A DNA stretch of 5,589 nucleotides from CAZYVA01 sp964650695 (lineage in GTDB: Bacteria; Bacillota; Clostridia; Lachnospirales; Lachnospiraceae). The notes under the pieces were generated by a model. It did no database searches. It saw only the letters and a program-made list of their open reading frames with translations, and was not told the origin of the DNA. The stretch is from NCBI GenBank assembly GCA_964650695.1, contig CAZYVA010000109.1, forward strand, positions 1 to 5,589. The letters run 5' to 3'. Shown piece after piece: positions 1 through 5,538 of this stretch; within the stretch, counting starts at the first letter, position 1; each line of letters starts with the position of its first letter. A program made the position numbers and the translations under genes.

Positions 1-50
1 TGACCTCTCGCGTGTGAGGCGAACGCTCATCCCGGCTGAGCTATGCTTCC
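1..50 (-). tRNA. tRNA-Val (anticodon CAC), 3' part cut off by window edge
   Basis: Read on the minus strand from position 50, the sequence folds as the first two-thirds of a tRNA. It has a 7-base acceptor strand GGAAGCA (50-44), the linker TA, and a D arm GCTC/GAGC (41-38 and 28-25) around a 9-base loop containing GGG. The anticodon stem is TTCGC/GCGAG (23-19 and 11-7), with one U-G pair at its base. The 7-base loop CTCACAC (18-12) puts anticodon CAC at 16-14, which reads the valine codon GUG. The variable region begins at 6-1. The T arm and the 3' acceptor strand, expected to be TGCTTCC, lie outside the window. The arms fit the canonical spacing, so the identity is quite secure although the gene is incomplete. 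Confidence 0.9.
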
Positions 51-58
51 ATGTCCTT

Positions 59-87
59 ATTATAGCCGTAACCGGACTGAAAATCAA
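59..87 (-). promoter_or_regulatory. SigA-type promoter of the tRNA-Val gene
   Basis: On the minus strand a -35 box TTGATT (87-82) and a perfect -10 box TATAAT (64-59) are separated by 17 bp. The start point expected 6-7 bases downstream is near 52-53, so the transcript would carry only about two or three extra bases before the tRNA 5' end at 50. The position directly in front of a stable RNA gene supports the call. Confidence 0.75.
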
Positions 88-96
88 GTAAAAAAA

Positions 97-126
97 TTGG
101 ACATCTACAGGGATATTTGTTATACT
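97..126 (+). promoter_or_regulatory. SigA-type extended -10 promoter for the plus-strand gene cluster
   Basis: A -35 box TTGGAC (97-102) and a -10 box TATACT (121-126) are 18 bp apart. The -10 is preceded by TGT (118-120), which matches the TGn extended -10 element. Seven A residues (90-96) lie directly upstream of the -35, as an UP-like element would. Transcription should begin near 133, giving a leader of about 38 bases before the start codon at 171. That is too short for a riboswitch. It is the only good plus-strand promoter I found ahead of the gene cluster. Confidence 0.75.
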
Positions 127-154
127 GGGTTCAGGCATGAAACGGGATGTATAC

Positions 155-160
155 AAGGAG
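155..160 (+). promoter_or_regulatory. Ribosome binding site deciding the first gene's start
   Basis: AAGGAG lies 10 bases before ATG 171. The in-frame ATG at 147 is upstream of this site and has no comparable Shine-Dalgarno sequence, so 171 is preferred. Confidence 0.7.
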
Positions 161-170
161 TAGTTCTGTT

Positions 171-569
171 ATGTTGGATGAACGGAAAGTAAAGCTGATG
201 ACCCGCCTGGCCATGTATGAAGAGACACAGGGAAAAGAGGACTTTCAGATCAGCGGGTATTATAAACAGGATTATATCGGGATGCATATTATCAGTTCCG
301 TGATTTGGGTCACGATTGGGTATGCCGCTTTGACGGCATTGATTGTGCTGGCGAGTTTTTCGGCGCTGATGTCTTCCTGGTCCAACAGCATGGTTCTTAT
401 GCTTGGCCTGATCTTTGTCGTGGGATACCTGGGGCTGTTGATCATCTATGGGATCATATCCGGTAGTATATATGGCAAAAAATACCGGGACGCCAGGATG
501 AGGGTCCGAAGATATAACCACAACCTGCTAAGACTGCTGAAATGGTACGATCAGAAGAGGAGAAAGTGA
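171..569 (+). CDS. Small two-helix membrane protein, function unknown
   Basis: I do not recognise this 132-residue protein. It begins with a charged, probably cytoplasmic segment (residues 1-37, including a DERK and an MTRLAMYEE stretch). Two strongly hydrophobic segments follow, about residues 38-63 and 74-98. It ends with a basic tail (102-132, rich in Arg and Lys, ending KRRK), which by the positive-inside rule should also be cytoplasmic. No catalytic motif or signal peptidase site is visible. The start at 171 follows an AAGGAG site; an in-frame ATG at 147 would add eight residues but lacks such a site. Its TGA shares one base with the ATG of the next gene, which suggests translational coupling and a shared job in the membrane with that protein. 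It is the first gene behind the promoter at 97-126. Confidence 0.8.
   Translation: MLDERKVKLMTRLAMYEETQGKEDFQISGYYKQDYIGMHIISSVIWVTIGYAALTALIVLASFSALMSSWSNSMVLMLGLIFVVGYLGLLIIYGIISGSIYGKKYRDARMRVRRYNHNLLRLLKWYDQKRRK
558..562 (+). promoter_or_regulatory. Ribosome binding site deciding the second gene's start
   Basis: AGGAG, within a purine run at the end of the preceding gene, stands six bases before ATG 569. It favours this start over the in-frame ATG at 542, which lies further inside the preceding gene. Confidence 0.65.
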
Positions 570-1624
570 TGGATACGATCATAGAATTGAGGGAAAAGCT
601 GCAGGAGGTATATGCGCAGCACTCAAAAATCATAGAAAAAGCATTTCGGTTTATCTTGGCGTTTCTGGTTTTTTATGAAATTAATAAAAACATAGGCTTC
701 CTCCAGGCGGCGGCCTCCCCGGTGGTGGCGCTGGCGCTGGCGGTGATCTGTGCGTTCCTGCCCCTGCTTTTCACTGTTTTTGGCGCGACCGCGCTGATCC
801 TGGCGCATATGTATGGGGTATCTTTGGGGATATTGATTGTTGTTTCGCTTGTGTTTCTGGTGATGTATATTTTTTATTTCCGGCTGACGCCAAAGATGGC
901 ATTGGCGGTCCTTTTGACTCCGCTGGCCTTTGTTTTCCATATGCCGTTTGCCGTGCCGATGGCGTATGCGTTGCTTTCTACGCCTACCGCGATGGCGGCG
1001 GTTGCCTGTGGGACCATTACTTATTATATGCTGGAGTATGTCAAGGTAGGGGCTACTGGCCTTACCGGGGAGGACGCGCCGGGGCTTATCGAACAGCTAT
1101 CGGTCTGTACAAGGCAGATTTTCCAGAATAAGGAAATGTGGGTTGCGGTTGTCACATTTATGATTGCTTTTATGGTGGTTTACACTTTGCGGAGGCAATC
1201 GTTCAACCATGCGTGGACGGTTGCAGTTATCGTTGGCACGGTCATCTATCTTGTGGCGGAGGTGGCCGGGGATATCGCAATGGAGGTGGCGGTTTCCTAT
1301 GGCTCCATGGTTCTTGGGGGGATTGCGGCGGTTATCGTGGGGTTGATTTTGGAAATCCTTTTCTTTACGGTGGATTATTCGCGCTGTGAGAACTTGCAGT
1401 ATGAGGACGATGAGTATTACTATTATGTGAAAGCGGTGCCGAAGCTGAATGTGGCAAAGCCGGAAAAACAGGTGAAGCATATCAGCGGGAGGGACGAGTC
1501 CGAAGTGATGGATGCAGAGGAAGTACGGGAGAGAAGGAGGCGGCAGGCTGCTTCCCGCCAGGAAGCAGCCAGGCGTTCCGGCAGGAATGGACGCGGCAGC
1601 GGGATGGGCCGGAGAAGCCGTTAA
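569..1624 (+). CDS. Polytopic membrane protein with charged C-terminal tail, function unknown
   Basis: This 351-residue protein is not one I can assign to a named family. After an amphipathic N-terminus (1-22) it has about eight hydrophobic segments, near residues 24-38, 50-77, 83-104, 109-125, 128-154, 188-206, 214-232 and 245-268. A soluble loop lies at about 158-187. The last 80 residues are soluble and of two kinds: an acidic, tyrosine-rich patch (278-288, with four consecutive Tyr at 283-286), then a stretch rich in Arg, Ala and Gly (319-351) that should be disordered and strongly positive. The start at 569 overlaps the stop of the preceding gene by one base and follows an AGGAG site; the in-frame ATG at 542 would add nine residues. 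No ATP-binding or transport signature is visible. A transporter-like or scaffold role in the membrane is possible but is only a guess. Confidence 0.82.
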   Translation: MDTIIELREKLQEVYAQHSKIIEKAFRFILAFLVFYEINKNIGFLQAAASPVVALALAVICAFLPLLFTVFGATALILAHMYGVSLGILIVVSLVFLVMYIFYFRLTPKMALAVLLTPLAFVFHMPFAVPMAYALLSTPTAMAAVACGTITYYMLEYVKVGATGLTGEDAPGLIEQLSVCTRQIFQNKEMWVAVVTFMIAFMVVYTLRRQSFNHAWTVAVIVGTVIYLVAEVAGDIAMEVAVSYGSMVLGGIAAVIVGLILEILFFTVDYSRCENLQYEDDEYYYYVKAVPKLNVAKPEKQVKHISGRDESEVMDAEEVRERRRRQAASRQEAARRSGRNGRGSGMGRRSR

Positions 1625-1637
1625 ACATATCCGGATC

Positions 1638-1678
1638 CACGGTCAGGAATGCCCTGTAGACGGGCATTCCTGACCGTG
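1638..1678. other. Perfect 17-bp inverted repeat (stem-loop) between the second gene and cdaA
   Basis: The left arm (1638-1654) and right arm (1662-1678) are perfectly complementary over 17 bases, with a 7-base loop, tgtagac (1655-1661). The left arm starts 14 bases after the stop codon of the upstream gene, and the right arm ends 26 bases before the cdaA ribosome binding site. Neither strand has a T-run directly after the stem, so it is not a standard intrinsic terminator. A 3'-end stabiliser or processing structure, a partial attenuator, or a dispersed palindromic element are all possible. The structure is certain at sequence level; its role is not known. Confidence 0.85.
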
Positions 1679-1703
1679 AATGGTAACAATGATTACAGCG
1701 TGT

Positions 1704-1712
1704 AAGGAGGTG
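1704..1712 (+). promoter_or_regulatory. Full-length Shine-Dalgarno sequence of cdaA
   Basis: AAGGAGGTG matches the 16S rRNA 3' end over nine bases, and its GGAGG core ends seven bases before ATG 1718. It is the strongest ribosome binding site in the window. cdaA should therefore be translated efficiently on its own, without coupling to the gene before the hairpin. Confidence 0.8.
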
Positions 1713-1717
1713 GCAGA

Positions 1718-2602
1718 ATGGAACAGCGTATTTCACAGTTTCTTGGGAAATATATTTCCGGTGTGTATTTCCCGGAAGTACAGGTGACAGATGTCATAGA
1801 AGTTTTAATCCTTACATTTATTATTTATCAGGTTATCCTCTGGATTAAAAATACAAAAGCATGGATGTTGCTGAAAGGGATTTTCGTTTTGGCCGCTTTT
1901 ATCCTGATTGCGGCGCTGTTCCAGATGAATACGATTCTTTTTATTGCGAAAAACGCCGTGTCGGTCCTCGCGATTGCAACGATCATCGTCTTCCAGCCGG
2001 AGCTTCGCCGTGCGCTGGAAAAGCTGGGGGAGAAGAAATTCCTGTCTTCTGTCATGCCGTTTGAAGGCGGACGGGAGAAGATCCGTTTTCAGGAGGAGAC
2101 GATCGACAGCATTGTGGAGGCGGCGTTTGCTATGGGCCGTGTAAAGACAGGTGCACTGATGGTCGTGGAACAGGCCATCCAGCTCAGCGAGTATGAAAGC
2201 ACTGGGATTTATATGGACTGCCTGGTGTCCATGCAGGTCCTGATCAATATTTTTGAACACAATACACCGCTTCATGACGGAGCGATCATCATCCGGGGGG
2301 ACAGGATCGTGTCGGCGACCTGTTATCTGCCTTTGTCGGACAATATGGGGTTAAGCAAGGATCTTGGGACCAGACACCGTGCGGCGGTAGGGATGAGTGA
2401 GGTTAGCGATGCCCTTGTCATAGTCGTATCCGAGGAAACCGGGGCGGTTTCCGTGGCGCAGGGCGGGCAGCTTTACCGATCCGTGAACAGGGGGCAGCTC
2501 CGGGAATATCTGGTGAATATCCAAAATCGCAAAAGGGAACCGGGAAGATGGAACATGTGGCTGAAAGGAAGGCTGATGCATGAAAAAGGGACTCATGAAT
2601 AA
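1718..2602 (+). CDS. cdaA: Diadenylate cyclase CdaA (DacA type)
   Basis: This enzyme joins two ATP molecules into cyclic di-AMP, a second messenger that controls potassium and osmolyte transport and cell-wall homeostasis in Firmicutes. The 294-residue protein has the family layout: three membrane helices (about 25-43, 50-67 and 73-91), a conserved linker with FQPELRRALEKLG (92-104), then the cytoplasmic DAC domain (about 120-265). Both catalytic signatures are intact: Asp-Gly-Ala at 187-189, within LHDGAI, and Arg-His-Arg at 219-221, within GTRHRAAVG. GALMVVE (145-151) is also typical of the fold. Membrane-bound CdaA proteins are usually around 270-290 residues, so this one is full length with a slightly longer basic tail. 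The start follows a very strong ribosome binding site. The last 23 bases overlap cdaR, its regular partner. Confidence 0.97.
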   Translation: MEQRISQFLGKYISGVYFPEVQVTDVIEVLILTFIIYQVILWIKNTKAWMLLKGIFVLAAFILIAALFQMNTILFIAKNAVSVLAIATIIVFQPELRRALEKLGEKKFLSSVMPFEGGREKIRFQEETIDSIVEAAFAMGRVKTGALMVVEQAIQLSEYESTGIYMDCLVSMQVLINIFEHNTPLHDGAIIIRGDRIVSATCYLPLSDNMGLSKDLGTRHRAAVGMSEVSDALVIVVSEETGAVSVAQGGQLYRSVNRGQLREYLVNIQNRKREPGRWNMWLKGRLMHEKGTHE

Positions 2603-3830
2603 TATTGGACTGAAAATATTGGCTTTCGTGATCGCTTTTATGGCATGGATAGCCGTGGTGAATATCGATGACCCGGTTACGTATAAGACGTTCAGCGCTA
2701 TCCCGGTAACGGTCATACATGAAGAAGTGCTGGCGAACGCCGCGCAACCTCAGACATACCAGATCGTGGATAACACGCAGGAGGTGGATGTAACCGTCAC
2801 CGCCAAAAGGAAAGTGCTGAGTAAGATCAAAGAGGAGAATATTGTTGCCGTCGCGGATATGAAAGAGCTGACACTGGATACCCAGTTGCCGATAGACATT
2901 ACGATTAATGGGTATGAGGGGGATTATGAAAGCGCGGAGTCTTCGCCGCGCAACCTGCAGGTGAAACTGGACGATGAGGAGACAAAGCGTTTTCCGATTG
3001 TCCCGACGACGACAGGAACCGTGCGCGATGGGTATATTCTCGGCGAGATCCAGGCAGATCCTGAAAAAGTGTCCATCCGGGGGCCAAAAACCGTGATCGA
3101 ATCCATCAGCCGGGTGGAGGCAAAGGTCAGCGTATCTGGCCTTGCGGAAGATACGGTTTTAGAGTCGGAACTGACACTATACGACGAGGACAACAATGCG
3201 GTTGAACAAAATCTGTTAAGCAATAACCTTGGCACGGGCGGCGTGAAGGTCAAGGTCAAGCTGCTGCGGACAAAAAATGTAGAAGTCGAGTTTGACACAT
3301 CCGGGATCCGCACGGCGGACGGGTATCAATTTACCGGGATCACTTATGAACCTCAGACGATACAGATCTGTGGGCAGCAGTCTGTTTTGGACCAGGTTGG
3401 CACGATCCGGGTCCCAGCTTCGGCATTGTCTGTCAATGGCCTGGCGAAACGGACAGAAGAGGTCATAGACGTTTCCGGTTATCTGCCGGATAATATAAAA
3501 CTGGCGGATGACAATGCCAGTTCTATCGTTGTGACGGTCAATGTGGAAAAAGACGGGACGACAACACTGGATATGACAAAAGGTTCTATCGCGGTCAATA
3601 ATCTGGATGAAGATCTTACGATGAGCTACACGACAGCAGATATCCTGGAGGTCCAGATCGCAGGGCCGGAGGAGTTGTTGGAAGATCTGAAACTGGAGCA
3701 GGCAAGCATTGACCTGTCAGACTGTAAAAAAGCCGGGGTTTATACAGTCCCGGTATCTATCGTGCTGCCGGAAGGCTGCACGCTTTTAAAGAATATCAGC
3801 GTAGAGGTGGAGCTGAAGGAAAAGGAATAG
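2580..3830 (+). CDS. cdaR: CdaA regulatory protein CdaR (YbbR domains)
   Basis: CdaR proteins are anchored by one N-terminal helix, expose YbbR domains outside the membrane, and modulate the activity of CdaA. This 416-residue protein starts with a short positive stretch and one hydrophobic helix (about 9-27), followed by the typical VVNIDDPV motif (26-33). Four YbbR-like repeats then follow, roughly at 36-130, 134-228, 231-322 and 328-413. The repeat signature is seen three times: VSIRGPKTVIESI (164-176), IQICGQQSVLDQV (261-273) and VQIAGPEELLEDL (358-370). Start 2580 lies seven bases after AAAGGAAGG (2564-2572); an in-frame ATG five codons later is possible but its ribosome binding site is closer and weaker. 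The 23-base overlap with cdaA implies coupled translation. In many relatives glmM follows; here an HPr gene does. Confidence 0.95.
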   Translation: MKKGLMNNIGLKILAFVIAFMAWIAVVNIDDPVTYKTFSAIPVTVIHEEVLANAAQPQTYQIVDNTQEVDVTVTAKRKVLSKIKEENIVAVADMKELTLDTQLPIDITINGYEGDYESAESSPRNLQVKLDDEETKRFPIVPTTTGTVRDGYILGEIQADPEKVSIRGPKTVIESISRVEAKVSVSGLAEDTVLESELTLYDEDNNAVEQNLLSNNLGTGGVKVKVKLLRTKNVEVEFDTSGIRTADGYQFTGITYEPQTIQICGQQSVLDQVGTIRVPASALSVNGLAKRTEEVIDVSGYLPDNIKLADDNASSIVVTVNVEKDGTTTLDMTKGSIAVNNLDEDLTMSYTTADILEVQIAGPEELLEDLKLEQASIDLSDCKKAGVYTVPVSIVLPEGCTLLKNISVEVELKEKE

Positions 3831-3844
3831 GACGGGATGATAAA

Positions 3845-4108
3845 ATGGTTCGACAGAAAATCGTAATACACAACCCAACCGGGCTGCATCTACGCCCGGC
3901 GGGGATCTTCTGCAATGAAGCAAACCGTTTTCCATGTAAAGTCATGTTTGAATACGGCAATGTGACCGCAAACGCAAAGAGTGTGCTGGGCGTGTTGGGC
4001 GCCTGCATAAAATCCGGGGATGAGATTGTGCTTGTCTGCGATGGAGAGGGAGAAGAAGAAGCCTTGCAGGCAATGGTCGCGGTCGTGGAAAGCGGACTTG
4101 GGGAATGA
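3845..4108 (+). CDS. HPr-family phosphocarrier protein
   Basis: HPr passes phosphate from Enzyme I to sugar-specific EIIA proteins of the phosphotransferase system. In Firmicutes it is also phosphorylated on Ser46 by HPr kinase to control carbon catabolite repression. This 87-residue protein is the normal length. It has the active-site His15 and Arg17 in GLHLRPAG (13-20) and Ser46 in NAKSVLGV (43-50), and it ends in GLGE as Bacillus subtilis HPr does. Odd features are Leu at position 16 and Gly at 20, where Ala and Thr/Ser are usual, and Val-Leu at 47-48 where Ile-Met is usual. His15 is kept, unlike in Crh. It may be an auxiliary HPr rather than the main one, as no ptsI lies nearby; I therefore give no symbol. 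It starts 14 bases after cdaR behind a weak GGACGGGAT site, so its synthesis probably depends on upstream translation. Confidence 0.93.
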   Translation: MVRQKIVIHNPTGLHLRPAGIFCNEANRFPCKVMFEYGNVTANAKSVLGVLGACIKSGDEIVLVCDGEGEEEALQAMVAVVESGLGE

Positions 4109-4131
4109 CAGATGGGGGGAAAAGTTATCAT

Positions 4132-4136
4132 GGAGG
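4132..4136 (+). promoter_or_regulatory. Ribosome binding site favouring the 4141 start of the sugar transferase
   Basis: GGAGG ends four bases before ATG 4141, a slightly tight but workable distance. The competing in-frame ATG at 4105 has only a GGGGA touching the start codon and would rely on its ATGA overlap with the HPr stop. Confidence 0.5.
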
Positions 4137-4140
4137 CGTT

Positions 4141-5538
4141 ATGAGGAAACATCTGCACAAATTCGAGACAACCATGTGGCTACTCGTTAAAATTGCGCTA
4201 TACGTGTCCCTGATGTATACGTTCATCTATGTCCTCGGGAGAGAGAGCATCGGGCTGACCCGGCTGTCCAGGACGCTGGGTGTTACAGTGCTGACTTTTG
4301 CGGTGGTAGGGGTGCTGTTCCTGATGGTATACGGACAGTATGATGTAGGGCGCAGGAAAAGTAAACCGATCATCTATTCGCTGGCGCTTGCCGTCGCCTG
4401 CACGGACGTGGTTACTTATGTGCAGTTGATGATCATGAGGACGAACCGCCCGACGGTGTATGGCTTTCGTTTTCTGAGCGTCGGGCTTTTATGCGTTGCC
4501 TTTCTTTTGCAGACGGTTATCATTATTGGTTTCACCTATTTCGGGAACTGGCTTTTTTTCAAGATCCATGAGCCGGAAAAATGCTGTGTTATCACATCTT
4601 CCCAGCGCAGCCTGGATGTGATCGTTTTTGCTATGGAGCACTTGCGCAAGCAGTATCAGGTTTCCGAAGTGCTGGATTATCGGCGGCCAGATCTACGTGA
4701 ATATATCAGGGATGCGGAAACGGTTTTCGTGTATGATGTGCCGGTGGATGTAAGGACAGAAATTATGTGCTGGTGCTACCGCTATAAAGTGAATATTTAT
4801 TTCAACCCGGAGATCGAGGATATTGTAGAACTCAATGCAAAACAATATGTCATTGACGACGTTTACTTGTTTAATCGGAATGTAAAGGGCCTTACGATGG
4901 AGCAGCGGGTAGTGAAGCGGTTGATGGACATCGTCTTTTCCCTTGTGTTTGGTATTTTGTCTTCTCCTGTATGGCTTGTGTCGATGATAGCGATCAAGAT
5001 GGAAGACGGCGGGCCGGTTTTTTTTACGCAAAAACGGGCAACGATCCATGGGCGGGCGTTTGACGTATATAAACTCCGCACGATGAAACCGAATGACGAT
5101 AATCATTCAGTGACGACAGAGGACGGCCGGATCACAAAGGTGGGGGCCTTTTTGCGCCGGACAAGGATTGACGAGATCCCTCAGCTTTTGAACGTATTGA
5201 AAGGCGATATGACGCTTGTGGGTCCCAGGCCGGAGATGATCAAAAATGTCGAAGAGTATACGGAAGAGCTGCCAGAGTTCAAATACCGCCTCCGCGTCAA
5301 AGCGGGGCTGACCGGGTATGCGCAGATCACCGGGAAATATAACACCACGCCAAAGGACAAGCTGGTCATGGATATGATGTATATTGAACAGTTCAGCATC
5401 CTGAAAGATATCCAGTTGATTTTCCAGACGGCCATCGCGCTGCTGAAAAAAGACAGCACAGAAGCGTTCGGGCGGAAGCATAAGCACTGTGAATACCGGT
5501 TCCGCAAGTGGGATGGGGAAACAAAGGAGGCAAAATGA
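4141..5538 (+). CDS. Polyprenyl-phosphate sugar-1-phosphate transferase (WcaJ/EpsL-like)
   Basis: Enzymes of this family move a sugar-1-phosphate from a UDP-sugar to undecaprenyl phosphate, the first membrane step of capsule, exopolysaccharide or other lipid-linked glycan synthesis. The protein (465 residues from this start) is of the long type. It has four N-terminal membrane helices (about 12-32, 46-65, 78-99 and 109-131), a central soluble domain (about 145-250), and a C-terminal bacterial sugar transferase domain (about 256-445) opened by KRLMDI and a hydrophobic segment (264-286). Signatures in order are DGGPVFF (289-295), KLRTM (311-315), the catalytic Asp344-Glu345 in RIDEIPQLLNVLKGD, VGPRPE (360-365) and GLTGYAQITGKYNT (389-402). 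All look intact. The sugar cannot be told from sequence. An in-frame ATG at 4105 would add 12 residues and overlap the HPr stop as ATGA; I prefer 4141 for its GGAGG site. Confidence 0.93.
   Translation: MRKHLHKFETTMWLLVKIALYVSLMYTFIYVLGRESIGLTRLSRTLGVTVLTFAVVGVLFLMVYGQYDVGRRKSKPIIYSLALAVACTDVVTYVQLMIMRTNRPTVYGFRFLSVGLLCVAFLLQTVIIIGFTYFGNWLFFKIHEPEKCCVITSSQRSLDVIVFAMEHLRKQYQVSEVLDYRRPDLREYIRDAETVFVYDVPVDVRTEIMCWCYRYKVNIYFNPEIEDIVELNAKQYVIDDVYLFNRNVKGLTMEQRVVKRLMDIVFSLVFGILSSPVWLVSMIAIKMEDGGPVFFTQKRATIHGRAFDVYKLRTMKPNDDNHSVTTEDGRITKVGAFLRRTRIDEIPQLLNVLKGDMTLVGPRPEMIKNVEEYTEELPEFKYRLRVKAGLTGYAQITGKYNTTPKDKLVMDMMYIEQFSILKDIQLIFQTAIALLKKDSTEAFGRKHKHCEYRFRKWDGETKEAK

Noticed and set aside
133..170. 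c-di-AMP (ydaO-type) riboswitch or other leader RNA before the operon
   Set aside because: The predicted leader is only about 38 bases, too short for the known riboswitch, and no hairpin is visible in it.
1097..1480. Long minus-strand open frame inside the second membrane protein gene
   Set aside because: It lies wholly opposite a well-supported gene, its product is rich in His, Arg and Asn in the manner of an antisense frame, and it has no ribosome binding site or family signature.
1638..1678. Intrinsic (Rho-independent) terminator
   Set aside because: The stem is strong, but the bases after it on the plus strand (aatggtaac) and on the minus strand hold no T-run, so the standard terminator definition is not met.
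1679..1703. Separate promoter for cdaA after the hairpin
   Set aside because: No acceptable -35 and -10 pair is visible; TAACAA-like bases lack a partner at the right distance.
1805..2275. 156-codon minus-strand open frame opposite cdaA
   Set aside because: cdaA is certain from its motifs, and this antisense product shows no recognisable domain.
3709..3746. Internal promoter at the end of cdaR for the HPr gene (TTGACC with TATACA)
   Set aside because: The two boxes are 26 bp apart, too far for a SigA promoter.
4105..4140. Upstream start of the sugar transferase at 4105
   Set aside because: It is possible because of its ATGA overlap with HPr, but it lacks a spaced ribosome binding site and adds a polar 12-residue extension. 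Kept only as an alternative.
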